DNA from: Brevundimonas sp. UBA7534
Lineage (GTDB): Bacteria > Pseudomonadota > Alphaproteobacteria > Caulobacterales > Caulobacteraceae
Assembly (NCBI RefSeq): GCF_002479325.1
Contig: NZ_DLMO01000129.1
Location: forward strand, 1 to 56,013
Length of the DNA stretch: 56,013 nucleotides
Direction: 5' to 3'
The notes under the pieces are model-generated. The model worked only from the letters and a program-made list of their open reading frames with translations. It was not told the DNA's origin and did no database searches. The translations under genes and the position numbers were made by a program. Below are positions 20,393 through 29,295 of the stretch, piece by piece. The number at the start of each line of letters is the position of its first letter. Positions within the stretch are counted from its first letter, which is position 1.

Positions 20393-22363
20393 TTACCGCG
20401 ACTTTTCGGCCGCGCGGCGTCGCGATAGCGCGGTTGCGGGCAAATTTGCAACAATCTTCAGCCCCTCGGAACGCCATTCCCGCGTCAGCCGCCCCCCAAG
20501 CTGGCCCTCCACCGACAACGTCGCCAGGGAGGAGCCGAACCCCGACCGCGTCGGCTCGCCCGTGATCTCGGGCCCCCCTCGCTCGGTCCAGGTCAGGAGG
20601 AAGCGGTCGCCGTCCTGATGCGTGGTCAGATCGATCGTCCCGTTATCTTGCGAAAGCGCGCCATACTTGGCGGCGTTCGTCGCCAACTCGTGGAACAGCA
20701 GGGCCACCGATGTCGCGGCCTGATCGTCGAACACAGCGTCGTCGCCGGAGACGATGACGCGGGGCGCGCCCTTTTCGTCCGCATAGGCGGTGAACAGGTC
20801 GTTGAGGAACGAATGCAGCGTCGTCGCTCCGACCGTGATGCGAGAGGTCTCGGTATGCGGCCTGACGAATTCATGCGCCCGCGCCAGGGCGTTGATCCGC
20901 GTCCGCAGCGAGGCGGCGAAGGCGCGCGCCTCGGGGTATTGCCGCGCCGACAGGGCGACTAGGGCGCTCACCACGGCAAAGATGTTCTTGATCCGGTGGC
21001 TCAGTTCCTGACTGACCAGCTCGCGACCCTGCTCCAGCTTCTTAAGCTCATCGATATCGGTGCAGGTCCCGAACCACCGCAAGATTCGACCATTCTCGTC
21101 GAAGATCGGCATGGCCCGGCCCAGGGTCCAGCGATAGACGCCCGAATGGTGCTTGAGGCGGTATTCGATTTCGTACGGATCGCCCGTGGCCAGCGAATGC
21201 CGCCAGCGCGACCAGGCGCGCTCCTGGTCTTCGGGGTGGAACATGTCGTTCCAGCCTTCCCCGTCGGTGGAGCCGAACGGCGCCCCGGTGAACTCGTACC
21301 AACGGGCGTTGTAGTAGTCATGCAGACCGTCGGGCTTGGTCGACCAGACCATCTGCGGCATGGCGTCGGCCAGGGCGCGGAACTGCGCCTCGCTTTCGCT
21401 GAGCCGGGCGGCGATGGCCGCCAGATCGTCGTCCTTCTGACGCCGCGCCGTGATGTCGACCGCCACCCCGGGGAACCTTACCGGCGCGCCATCCCGATCG
21501 AAATAGACCTGGCCTCTGGCCAGCATCCACCGCATCAGACCGTCAGAGCCGACGATCCGGTATTCGCTGGCGAAGTCGCCATCTCCCTCCATCGCGGCCG
21601 TGAGTTCGGCGTGGACGCGTCCGGCGTCGTCGGCGTGGATGTGGCGCATGAACTCCGCGATCGGCGCGCCTTCCGCCGCCGCGACGGGGTCCACGCCGTA
21701 CATCGCCGCGAAGCGCTCGTCGGCGGTCACCCGGTCGGCGACGATGTCCCAGTCCCAGGCGCCGATGTAGTTGGAGGCGGCCAACGCGCGCCTAGCGGTG
21801 TCCTCGCTCTGGTCGCGCTGCTGCAGGGCCCGGCGCAATTCCAGCTGGCTCATGACCTGGCCCGCCAGCGTGTCCAGCGTCAGGGCCTGGAGTTCGCTCA
21901 GGCCTTCTTCGCGGGGCTGCGTGTCCAGCACGGCCAACGCCCCCAGCGGCAGCCCGTCCGGCGTCGTCAGCCGCCGTCCGGCATAGAATCGGATGTGCGG
22001 CTCGCCCGTCACCAACGGATTGCAGTCGAATCGGGGATCCCGTTGGGCGTCCGGCACGACCAGACCGTCGTTTTCCGCCATGGCGAGAGCGCAGAACGAC
22101 GTGCTTAGCGGCGTTTCGGAAACGCCCAGCCCGATCCGAGCCTTGAACCATTGCCGCCTGCCGTCGACCAGACTGATGACGGCCATGGGCGCCTCGCACA
22201 CCCGCGCCGCCAGCGCGACCAGCTCGTCGAAGGGCTTTTCCGGCTCTGTATCAAGGATGCCGTACGATCGCAGGGCGGCGATGCGGTCGGACTCGTCCCA
22301 GGCGGGAGAAACAACGTCTGGGGCGGTCGTCAAGCCGGGGTCTCCAGGATGGGCGTCGCCCAC
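20393..22363 (-). CDS. GAF-PAS-PAS sensor histidine kinase, HWE/HisKA_2 type
   Basis: 656-residue soluble kinase without membrane spans. Domains in order: GAF (about 40-170, with YGILDTEPEKPFDELVALAARVC), PAS (about 185-310), PAS (about 320-440, QMVWSTKPDG through TCTDIDELKKLE), HWE-type H-box (LSHRIKNIFAVVSALVALSAR) and an ATPase domain with N-box HELATNAAKYGALS. Kinases of this class often signal light, redox or general stress in alphaproteobacteria, usually to single receivers; one lies just downstream. The start is uncertain: GTG at 22361-22363 gives this length, while TTG at 22331-22333 has a better CTGGAG site and would remove 10 residues. Confidence 0.92.
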   Translation of the reverse strand: MGDAHPGDPGLTTAPDVVSPAWDESDRIAALRSYGILDTEPEKPFDELVALAARVCEAPMAVISLVDGRRQWFKARIGLGVSETPLSTSFCALAMAENDGLVVPDAQRDPRFDCNPLVTGEPHIRFYAGRRLTTPDGLPLGALAVLDTQPREEGLSELQALTLDTLAGQVMSQLELRRALQQRDQSEDTARRALAASNYIGAWDWDIVADRVTADERFAAMYGVDPVAAAEGAPIAEFMRHIHADDAGRVHAELTAAMEGDGDFASEYRIVGSDGLMRWMLARGQVYFDRDGAPVRFPGVAVDITARRQKDDDLAAIAARLSESEAQFRALADAMPQMVWSTKPDGLHDYYNARWYEFTGAPFGSTDGEGWNDMFHPEDQERAWSRWRHSLATGDPYEIEYRLKHHSGVYRWTLGRAMPIFDENGRILRWFGTCTDIDELKKLEQGRELVSQELSHRIKNIFAVVSALVALSARQYPEARAFAASLRTRINALARAHEFVRPHTETSRITVGATTLHSFLNDLFTAYADEKGAPRVIVSGDDAVFDDQAATSVALLFHELATNAAKYGALSQDNGTIDLTTHQDGDRFLLTWTERGGPEITGEPTRSGFGSSLATLSVEGQLGGRLTREWRSEGLKIVANLPATALSRRRAAEKSR

Positions 22364-22403
22364 GATAAGGCGGTCAACGCGCCAGACCGATCAAGCGTCG
22401 CAA

Positions 22404-23609
22404 CTAGGAGCCGGATCCGTTTGTCGGCTTGCCCACCTCTTCCACGGCCATGGCGGCGGCGCCGGGCACGGGAGCGCTGGCCGCAGCTGCCGATGCCGTG
22501 GACTTGGGCTGCTCGAACGCCTGCAGGCGGGCGTTGATCGCGGCGACTTCCTCGTGAGTGGGCAGACGACGCCCGCCCAGGCTGGCCACGCCCACAACCC
22601 GCTGCTGGCCGTCGATCTCGACCGTGCGCATGGGCGCCGATCCGCCCTGGGCCTTGTCCGGGTCCGGACCGCCCGTGGCCTCGCCGGCCGAGGCGGCGAC
22701 GATCCTCGGACGGGCGAAGCGCGCCTCGTCGATCGTCGGCTCATGGCCGTTGTAAACGGCGCGGAAGGCTGCGGGCTCTCCGTAGACGCCCTTCCAGCGA
22801 TAAAAGATGTGCGCGCCGATCTGGTTGACCTTGGCCACAGTCGGCGCCCACCAGGGGTGGACGTAGTCGGCGTGATAGTGGGTTGCGGTGCCGACGCTCT
22901 GCGCCACCTCGCCCGCCAGCGCCTTCTCCGCAACCTTGCGCGCGCGCTCCCACGCCCAGGCCACGGGCGCCTGCGACAGGGAGCCGTCGCAGGTGAAGCT
23001 GAACTGACAACCCGTGACGCGCTCGGCGCCTTCGAAAACCACGCCGCAGACGGTGTTTGCGTAGTTGGGATCGCGCACCCGGTTCAGCACCACCTGAGCG
23101 ACCGCCGCCTGACCGGCGTCGGGTTCCAGGGCGGCCTCGTAATAGACGGCCTGAGTCAGGCAGCGCAGCGCGCGGCGGCGATCGTCGGCGTCGCCCTTGA
23201 AAACGAAGGGCCGGGCGGGCCGCAGCGCGCCCGACGCCACGGGAAGCGCCGCATTCATCTGCTGCGCCTCCAATCCCGTCGCGCCTTGCTCCAGACCAGG
23301 CTTGCCCGCCAAAGTCAGGGTCTCCCAACCCGGCGTCAGGCCGTAAAGAGCGGGTCCGACGCGCGTCGGGTCGTGTCGCTGGGCCTCAGCCAGTTGCGAC
23401 GGCGTCAGCCGCGCCATCAGCGCCGCCAGCCCCTTGGCGGTCATGTCCCCGCCGGTGATGCGCGCAACCGCCTCGGCGGTCCGATCCGCATTGGGACGTG
23501 GCGCCGACCCCGCGGCCATGGCGACGCCCAGCACTGCGCCGGCGGCGGGCATCGCCGCCGCCGAGCGCCGCAGCGCCGTCCAGATCGCCTTCCAGTCCGG
23601 TTTCAGCAT
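22404..23609 (-). CDS. SleB/CwlJ-type cell wall hydrolase (copy 1)
   Basis: 401 residues. A basic N-terminus and hydrophobic stretch (ALRRSAAAMPAAGAVLGVAMAAG) suggest a signal anchor. The Hydrolase_2 domain (about 155-290) shows RRALRCLTQAVYYEAALE, the AVAQVVLNRVRDPNYANTVCGVVFEG block, TGCQFSFTCDGS and ATHYHADYVHPWWAP. Its active-site Glu lies in YYEAALE. SleB-type enzymes cleave peptidoglycan glycan strands. Flanking parts are low-complexity Ala/Pro-rich. The ATG at 23607-23609 has GAGGA upstream. It ends 40 bp before the HWE kinase gene on the same strand. A paralogue lies at 29296-30459. Confidence 0.88.
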   Translation of the reverse strand: MLKPDWKAIWTALRRSAAAMPAAGAVLGVAMAAGSAPRPNADRTAEAVARITGGDMTAKGLAALMARLTPSQLAEAQRHDPTRVGPALYGLTPGWETLTLAGKPGLEQGATGLEAQQMNAALPVASGALRPARPFVFKGDADDRRRALRCLTQAVYYEAALEPDAGQAAVAQVVLNRVRDPNYANTVCGVVFEGAERVTGCQFSFTCDGSLSQAPVAWAWERARKVAEKALAGEVAQSVGTATHYHADYVHPWWAPTVAKVNQIGAHIFYRWKGVYGEPAAFRAVYNGHEPTIDEARFARPRIVAASAGEATGGPDPDKAQGGSAPMRTVEIDGQQRVVGVASLGGRRLPTHEEVAAINARLQAFEQPKSTASAAAASAPVPGAAAMAVEEVGKPTNGSGS

Positions 23610-23701
23610 GGGTCCTCGCGTCGGCCCTCAGATGAGGACTGCGTCGTGCCATGGCAATGCCCGGACTTATGGGCGGTTTTCGGGCGTTCCGTAAATCGGC
23701 G

Positions 23702-24181
23702 TTATCGACCGCCCAGCGTCGAACGCAGCATCCAGGCGAATTTCTCGTGGGCGCCCAGCCGCTGGGTCAGCAGATCGACCGTCACGTCGTCGCCGTCATC
23801 GTCCGCCACTTCCAGCGCCGCGCGCATCGTGGCGATCAGCGTCTCGTGATCGCGCATCAGTTCGCGCAGCATGTCCGGCGCGTCCTTTTCGGGATCGCCG
23901 TCGCGGATGCCGGTCAGGTTCGCGAAGGTGCCATAGCCCTGCGGCGCCAGTTCGCCCAGCGCGCGGATACGCTCGGCGATCTCGTCCAGCGCTTCCCACT
24001 GGTCGCGGTATTGCTGCTCCAGAAGGTTGTGAAGGGCGAAGAACTCCGGCCCGCGGACGTTCCAATGATAGCCGTGCGTCTTCAGATACACAGCGTAGGC
24101 GTCGGCCAGGACACGGGTCAGTTGCTCGGCGACATCGCCTCGGTCGTCCGCGGATAGGCCGGTGTCGATGGTGGCGGTCAT
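23702..24181 (-). CDS. dps: Dps family DNA-binding ferritin-like protein
   Basis: 159-residue four-helix Dps protein. The ferroxidase ligands are visible in LKTHGYHWNVRGPEFFALHNLLEQQYRDQWEALDEIAERI: His of HWNV, the downstream His, Asp and Glu. Dps forms a 12-mer that stores iron and consumes hydrogen peroxide, protecting DNA. The C-terminal helix is EKFAWMLRSTLG. The ATG at 24179-24181 follows TGGAGC. It is divergent from the PAS hybrid kinase with a 129-bp gap. The exact general-stress box in that gap faces the kinase; I see no such box facing dps. Confidence 0.93.
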   Translation of the reverse strand: MTATIDTGLSADDRGDVAEQLTRVLADAYAVYLKTHGYHWNVRGPEFFALHNLLEQQYRDQWEALDEIAERIRALGELAPQGYGTFANLTGIRDGDPEKDAPDMLRELMRDHETLIATMRAALEVADDDGDDVTVDLLTQRLGAHEKFAWMLRSTLGGR

Positions 24182-24239
24182 GCTTGCTCCATGCGTGCGA
24201 ATAGGCTTACGCCGGCTGTCCGGCGCTTCGGGGCCTTAC

Positions 24240-24264
24240 GGAACGCGAGGCGGACCGAAGCGTT
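24240..24264 (+). promoter_or_regulatory. Exact EcfG/SigT general-stress promoter of the PAS hybrid kinase
   Basis: GGAAC (24240-24244), a 16-bp spacer, CGTT (24261-24264). Perfect consensus, 46 bp upstream of the kinase ATG at 24311, and facing it. Confidence 0.75.
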
Positions 24265-24310
24265 GCAACAGCGCGCAGGGCGTGTCGACGCGCTTGGGGG
24301 ATGACAGGGA

Positions 24311-27300
24311 ATGAGCAGAGCGGCTTTCGCCAAGGCCCTCTCCGGCGTCGACGCTCTCCTGATGCGGCTTCCTCGCCAACGACAGAAATCGGCCTTGGGG
24401 GCGGTCCTGATCGGTTTGGGTTGCGCCGTCGCCGCCCTGGTCGTGCGCGCTGCGGCGGCCCGCTACTACGCGGAAATCTCGGGTTTCATCATCCTTTTGC
24501 CCGCGGTGATCATCGCGGCGGCGGCGGCCGGCCGCGCCGGCGGCTGGACGGCGCTCGCGACCTGCCTCGCGGGCGGATGGGCGGTCGTCATCCTCACCAC
24601 GCCCGAGGGGCGGGCCATGCCGCCGAACTTGGGCCGCGTGGCCACGACCAACTTCCTTGTCGTGGGGCTGTTCTGCACCGAGATGGGCGCCTGGCTGAGG
24701 CGCAGCCTGCACCGGCTGGAGGATTCCCTGGCGGAACTCACGCGCAGCCGCGCCGAACTGCAGGCCCTGGTCGACCAGTCAGCCGCCGGCATCGTCCGGC
24801 TGGACCGCGAGGGTCGCATCACCGCGATCAACGCCCGCTACGCCGAGCTTCTCGGGCTTTCGCCGCAAGAGGCGGTCGGGCGGGCCACATTGGACGTGTC
24901 GCACCCCGAGGACGCCGAGGACACCCTGGCCTCCCTCAAGGCCATCGCCGATGGCCGCACCGGCGATCAGTTCATCAAGCGTTACGTTCATCCCGACGGC
25001 CGGGTGATCTGGGCGCTGGTCAGCGTGCGCGCCTTGCTGGGGCCGGACGGCGCGCCGATGGGATATGTCGCCGGCGGCGTCGACATCACCGCGACGCGCG
25101 AGGCCGAGGCGGCGATGCGGGAGAGCGAGGGCCGCTTCCGCATGCTGGCCGACATCGCGCCCGCGCCCATCTGGCTGACCGATGCGCGAGGGGGGATTCA
25201 ATTCGCCAACGCCGCCCTGGTCGATTTCTGTGGGCCGGACAGCCCCGCCCTGTCCGGCCAGGGCTGGCGCGCCCTCATCCACGCCGAGGACGCCGACCGC
25301 GTCCTGGCCGGGCAGATACAGGCCCGTGACGACCGCGCCCCCCATGCCTTCGAGGCCCGTTTCCGTCGCCAGGACGACGCCTGGCGCTGGATGCGCGTCG
25401 TGGTCAAGCCGCGCCTGGACGATGCGGGCGGCCTTCTGGGTTACGCCGGAATGGCCTTCGACATCACCGAAAGCCGGCAGGCCCTGGACGCCGCAGCCCG
25501 TCAGCAGCGACGCCAGGCCTTCCTTCTGGCCCTGGTCGACCGTCTGCGCGACATGACGGAGCCGCTGGCCATCATGACCGAGGTCGAACGCGCGCTGGGC
25601 GATCTTCTGGAGGTCCACCGCGTCGGCTACGGCGAGGTGGACGAAGGCGCCGGCGAGGTCTCCATGACGCGCGATTGGACCGACGGCGTGGTCAGCGCCC
25701 GCGGCCGTTTCAGCCTGCAGGACCTCGGCGCTCCGCTGATCGCCGACCTCGCCGCCGGCGAGACCGTCCGTGTCGAGGACGTGCGCGAAGATCCCCGAAC
25801 GGCGCAGGCGGCGGCGGCTTTCGAGGCCCTGCAGACGCGCGCCCTGATGCGTGCGCCCCTGATCCGCAGCGGCCGGCTGCGCGCCTTCCTGTATGTCCAT
25901 TCCGCCCAGCCCCGGCGTTGGACGGATGCCGAAGCCGCCCTGTTGGAAGAAGTCGCCGCGCGCACCTGGGCCCAGATCGAACGCGCCCGCGCCGAGGCCG
26001 AGACCCGAGAGAGCGAGGCGCGCTTCCGCGCCGTCGCCGACACGGCCCCCGTGCTGATCTGGGTCACAGCCAAGGATCGAAGCCGAACCTTCGTGAACCA
26101 GGCCTATGTCGACTTCTATGGCTCGACCTACGAGGCGGCCCGAACCGCCGACTGGCGCGCCAGCCTGCATCCCGACGACCAGCAGCGCATCCTCGAGGAA
26201 TCCTTGGCTGGAGAAGCGACCGGAGAGCCGTTCTCGATGGAGGCGCGCTATCGCCGCCATGACGGGACCTGGCGCTGGCTCAAGTCCTTCTCCCGCCCCC
26301 GGACGAGCGGATCGGAGGTCGTGGGCTTCGTGGGCGTGGCCTTCGACGTCACCGACATGCGCGACGCCCAGGCGCGATTGGAGGAATCCGAAAGCCGGTT
26401 CCGCACCGTCGCCGACAGCGCGCCGGTCCTGGTCTGGATGACCGACGACGCCGCCCAGATCGTCTTCGCCAACCGCCTCTATCGCACCTTCTTCGGCGTG
26501 CGGTCGGAACGGCAGTTGCGCGACAGCTGGCGGCGCCTGATCCATCCCGACGACGAGACCGTCTTCACCGGCGCCTTCATGCGCGCCTTCGAGGCCCGCG
26601 ACCGTTTCGAAGCGCTCAGTCGGGTCAACCATCCGACGCTGGGCCAGCGCTGGCTGCGCACGGAGGGCGTGCCGCGCTTCGACGCCGAGGGCGTCTTTCA
26701 GGGCTATGTCGGCGCCAGTCTGGACGTCACCGAAGCCAAGCGCGCCGAGGACGATCTCAAGCGCATCAACGAGCTTCTGGAGGACCGCGTCGGCGAAGCC
26801 TTGGCCGAAAAGGCGCAAGCCGAGGCGCAACTGCTCCACGCCCAGCGCTTGGAGGCGGTCGGCCGCCTGACCGGCGGCGTCGCCCACGACTTCAACAATC
26901 TGCTCACAGTGGTGATCGGCGCTCTCGACATCATCCTGCGCAGCGACGACCCGGCCAAACGCAGAAAGCTGGGCGAAGCGGCCCTGTCGGCCGCGCGGCG
27001 CGGCGAAAGCCTGACCCATCAGTTGCTGGCCTTCTCGCGACGCCAGCCCCTTCGACCCGAGGCCGTCGACCTGAACGCCCTCATCCGGGAAGGCGAGCCC
27101 CTGATGCGTCGCGCCGTCGGGGAAGCAGTCGACTTCCAGGTCCGGCTGAAGCGTGGCGGCGCGCGGGTCAACGTGGACCCGGCCCAGTTCGAGGCCGCCC
27201 TGTTGAACCTGATAGTCAACGCCCGCGACGCCCTGGGCGATGTCACGGGAGATCACGACGACGATGCGCCGCGACGTCCCGCGCGCGTTTCCATCCGCAC

Positions 27301-27994
27301 CCAGTCGTGCGAGATCGGCGCCGACGAAACGCCCGACCTTCCGGCCGGCCGATATGTCTGCGTGATCGTTTCAGACACCGGCGCCGGCATGACGCCCGAG
27401 GTCATCGACCGGGTGTTCGAGCCCTTCTTCACCACCAAGGCGGTCGGCAAGGGCACCGGCCTGGGACTGAGCCAGGTTTATGGATTCGCCCGTCAATCGG
27501 GGGGCGGCGTCCGGGTCTCCTCGACGGTCGGCCGCGGCACGGAAATCCGCCTCTATCTTCCTCCGCTCGCGAAAGCCGAGGCCCCGGCGCAAGGACTGAA
27601 GCGCTCGACGCCCATGTCCGAACCCGCCTTCGCTGGGGGGCGCCGCCTCCTGCTTGTCGAGGACGACGCCAATGTGGCGGCCGTCGCCGTCGATCTGCTC
27701 GAGGGCTTCGGGTTCAAGGTGCGTCTGGCCGAAACCGGAGAGGCCGCCCTGGCCGCCCTGGCCGAGACCCCTTTCGATCTCATGCTGACCGACGTGGTCA
27801 TGCCGGGCGGGATGAGCGGCGTGGATCTGGCGCGACGGGCCGCGCGCGAATGGCCGGACATGCGTATCGCCCTGACCAGCGGTTATGTCGGCGACGACGT
27901 GGAGGGCGTTTTGGCCAACGCGCCGTGGCCCTTCCTGCGCAAGCCGTATTCCGCCGACCAGCTCCGCCGCCTGGTCGAAGGCCCCCCGGTCTAG
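24311..27994 (+). CDS. Multi-PAS hybrid sensor histidine kinase with C-terminal receiver
   Basis: 1227-residue inner-membrane kinase. The N-terminus has about three to four membrane helices (about 28-115) resembling KdpD-type DUF4118. Next come PAS (about 143-255), PAS (265-385), a GAF-like domain (400-545), PAS (555-675) and PAS (685-800). A coiled coil then leads to the H-box GGVAHDFNNLLTVV, an ATPase domain ending in GKGTGLGLSQVYGF, and a receiver (about 1105-1225; acceptor Asp in LMLTDVVMPGG). The AHDFNNLL H-box and terminal receiver resemble CckA-type kinases, but the sensor half differs. No Hpt or output partner is adjacent. ATG 24311 has GGGGG at about 10 nt and an exact general-stress promoter upstream. 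The ligands are unknown. Confidence 0.93.
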   Translation: MSRAAFAKALSGVDALLMRLPRQRQKSALGAVLIGLGCAVAALVVRAAAARYYAEISGFIILLPAVIIAAAAAGRAGGWTALATCLAGGWAVVILTTPEGRAMPPNLGRVATTNFLVVGLFCTEMGAWLRRSLHRLEDSLAELTRSRAELQALVDQSAAGIVRLDREGRITAINARYAELLGLSPQEAVGRATLDVSHPEDAEDTLASLKAIADGRTGDQFIKRYVHPDGRVIWALVSVRALLGPDGAPMGYVAGGVDITATREAEAAMRESEGRFRMLADIAPAPIWLTDARGGIQFANAALVDFCGPDSPALSGQGWRALIHAEDADRVLAGQIQARDDRAPHAFEARFRRQDDAWRWMRVVVKPRLDDAGGLLGYAGMAFDITESRQALDAAARQQRRQAFLLALVDRLRDMTEPLAIMTEVERALGDLLEVHRVGYGEVDEGAGEVSMTRDWTDGVVSARGRFSLQDLGAPLIADLAAGETVRVEDVREDPRTAQAAAAFEALQTRALMRAPLIRSGRLRAFLYVHSAQPRRWTDAEAALLEEVAARTWAQIERARAEAETRESEARFRAVADTAPVLIWVTAKDRSRTFVNQAYVDFYGSTYEAARTADWRASLHPDDQQRILEESLAGEATGEPFSMEARYRRHDGTWRWLKSFSRPRTSGSEVVGFVGVAFDVTDMRDAQARLEESESRFRTVADSAPVLVWMTDDAAQIVFANRLYRTFFGVRSERQLRDSWRRLIHPDDETVFTGAFMRAFEARDRFEALSRVNHPTLGQRWLRTEGVPRFDAEGVFQGYVGASLDVTEAKRAEDDLKRINELLEDRVGEALAEKAQAEAQLLHAQRLEAVGRLTGGVAHDFNNLLTVVIGALDIILRSDDPAKRRKLGEAALSAARRGESLTHQLLAFSRRQPLRPEAVDLNALIREGEPLMRRAVGEAVDFQVRLKRGGARVNVDPAQFEAALLNLIVNARDALGDVTGDHDDDAPRRPARVSIRTQSCEIGADETPDLPAGRYVCVIVSDTGAGMTPEVIDRVFEPFFTTKAVGKGTGLGLSQVYGFARQSGGGVRVSSTVGRGTEIRLYLPPLAKAEAPAQGLKRSTPMSEPAFAGGRRLLLVEDDANVAAVAVDLLEGFGFKVRLAETGEAALAALAETPFDLMLTDVVMPGGMSGVDLARRAAREWPDMRIALTSGYVGDDVEGVLANAPWPFLRKPYSADQLRRLVEGPPV

Positions 27995-28014
27995 CCATCA
28001 CGATGGCGGACACG

Positions 28015-28048
28015 AAAAAGCGCGCCGCGGTAAACCGGGCGCGCCTTT
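28015..28048. terminator. Bidirectional terminator between hybrid kinase and DUF6481 gene
   Basis: GCGCGCC (28020-28026) pairs with GGCGCGC (28038-28044), and CGG/CCG continues the stem past one bulged G to a TAAA loop. AAAAA precedes and TTT follows, giving a good U-run on the minus strand and a weaker one on the plus strand. Confidence 0.75.
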
Positions 28049-28073
28049 CCTTCGGATATTGCGACGGCTGGCC

Positions 28074-28430
28074 TTAGCGGCGCGCCTTGCGGGCCGCGTA
28101 ACGCGCATCGCGCCGGGCCTTCTGCTCTTCCTTGGTCAGTTGCTTGCGGGCCTTGCGGTCGGCCCGCTTCTCGGCGTCGATCGCTTCCTGAGCCTCGCGC
28201 TCAGCCGCCATGCGCGCGGCTTCCTTCTCGGCCTTTTCGCGGCGCACCTCGGCCTTGGCCAGTTCATGCTGCTGGCGCAGCGCCTCCTTTTCGGCGGCGC
28301 GCTTCTCGGCCAACCGCTCGAATTCGGGATCGGGTGCGGCGGGCTTGGGCTTGAACTTGGCGAGCAGGGCCTTCTTGGCTTCCTGCTGGGCGGTCAGGCG
28401 GTCGGTGAATCCGGTCTTGATGTCTCTCAT
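28074..28430 (-). CDS. DUF6481 family protein, highly charged helical
   Basis: 118 residues, almost entirely Lys/Arg/Glu/Ala, predicted as one long helix or coiled coil (EKRAAEKEALRQQHELAKAEVRREKAEKEAARMAAER). The N-terminal MRDIKTGFTDRLTAQQEAKKALLAKFK matches the DUF6481 pattern (F.DR....A..AK..LL.KF). Function is unknown; the composition suggests a cytosolic nucleic-acid or scaffold protein. I chose the ATG at 28428-28430 because homology starts there; an ATG 15 codons upstream is possible. Neither has a strong ribosome-binding site. It converges on the hybrid kinase through a shared terminator. Confidence 0.75.
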   Translation of the reverse strand: MRDIKTGFTDRLTAQQEAKKALLAKFKPKPAAPDPEFERLAEKRAAEKEALRQQHELAKAEVRREKAEKEAARMAAEREAQEAIDAEKRADRKARKQLTKEEQKARRDARYAARKARR

Positions 28431-28614
28431 GCGAGCGAGCGCTGTTTCCTTGTGAGCGGCCGCGTCGGCGGCCATCGAGGGTCAGGCGGCGAAAGGCGCA
28501 CGGCCCGAAGCGGCCGCACAAAGCCTAAACCGGCGGCGAAATCAAGGTCCGAAGCGGTCGATGGCAGGCGTTCGGCGCGGGCCGCCTGAACAAGCCGCGC
28601 CATGTGTCGCAGAT

Positions 28615-28647
28615 AGGTCGCGCCTCTCGGGATGCAAGGCGCGACCT
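28615..28647 (-). terminator. 11-bp hairpin downstream of the glycine-zipper lipoprotein gene
   Basis: AGGTCGCGCCT (28615-28625) and AGGCGCGACCT (28637-28647) pair perfectly around an 11-nt loop, starting 12 bp after the lipoprotein stop. No U-run follows on the minus strand, so this may be a 3' stability hairpin rather than a terminator. Confidence 0.45.
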
Positions 28648-28658
28648 TGTAACCAGCG

Positions 28659-28847
28659 TCAGTTCGGCTTCTGAACGTGGGCGGCGGCTGTGCCGGCGGC
28701 GCCGCCGACCGCGGCGCCGACGGGCCCGGCGACGACGGCGCCGGCCACGGCGCCGGTGGCCGCCTTCTGTTCTACGGTGGTCCCGCAGGCCGCGAGAGCG
28801 AGAGCGAGGGCGGCGGCGGTCAGGGTCAGGATGGCGGTGCGGGTCAT
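28659..28847 (-). CDS. Small glycine-zipper lipoprotein
   Basis: 62 residues. A lipoprotein signal peptide MTRTAILTLTAAALALALAAC gives the mature Cys21, followed by TTVEQKAATGAVAGAVVAGPVGAAVGGAAGTAAAHV, a glycine-zipper helix pair. Such proteins sit in the outer membrane or periplasm (Rick_17kDa/OsmB-like) and are often induced by osmotic or general stress; their function is unclear. The ATG at 28845-28847 has GGAGG 5 nt upstream. A near-consensus general-stress box lies at 28873-28897. Confidence 0.88.
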   Translation of the reverse strand: MTRTAILTLTAAALALALAACGTTVEQKAATGAVAGAVVAGPVGAAVGGAAGTAAAHVQKPN

Positions 28848-28872
28848 GATGTCCTCCAATGGCTCCGCTTCA

Positions 28873-28897
28873 AACACCCGTGCGCCGCTCCAGTTCC
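28873..28897 (-). promoter_or_regulatory. EcfG/SigT-like promoter (near consensus) of the glycine-zipper lipoprotein
   Basis: On the minus strand GGAAC (28893-28897), 16-bp spacer, TGTT (28873-28876). One -10 base departs from CGTT. It lies 26 bp upstream of the ATG. Confidence 0.5.
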
Positions 28898-29295
28898 CGA
28901 ATCCGCGCGACAAAGCATCACAACATCAGTTTAGGCCGCCCCCTGCGCACAGGCCTCGCTCAACGTAAGCTTATGCCTCCCACCGCTGTCCAGTCGATGA
29001 AAGTATTCGAACTTTAACCCAAAGCATATTGCTTCCCATCTCATACCTATTCATCGATCAGCCGCCCAAGATCTCGCCTTATCGGCGCCTCAAACATGAA
29101 ACTTCAGCGCCTAAACCGTCAGCTTGCGAATCGACCACATTAGGGTCACAAACAGCGCTATATAGGCCCGTCCTCGACGTCCGGGCCCGTGAGCCGAACG
29201 TCGTCTGCAGGCTGGAACGCGACCGTCAGAGTCGCCCGGCCGGCGAGACTACCCCCGGGGGCGGCGTTTCCAGCCCTGCTGACTAGGATACTACG
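28898..29295. other. 398-bp intergenic region, visibly richer in A/T than its neighbours
   Basis: No credible reading frame. The part from about 28970 to 29150 (for example around AAAGCATATTGC and ATCGATCAG) has clearly more A/T than the flanking genes. A -10-like TATATA (29159-29164) lies 132 bp before the TTG start of the wall hydrolase, without a clear -35. The region may hold its promoter or a small RNA, but nothing is distinct enough to call. Confidence 0.4.

Noticed and set aside
24182..24239. General-stress box for dps
   Set aside because: No GGAAC/CGTT pair faces dps in the gap; the only exact box faces the kinase.
29214..29238. GGAAC upstream of the second wall hydrolase
   Set aside because: 16 bp downstream reads CCCG instead of CGTT; not a general-stress promoter.
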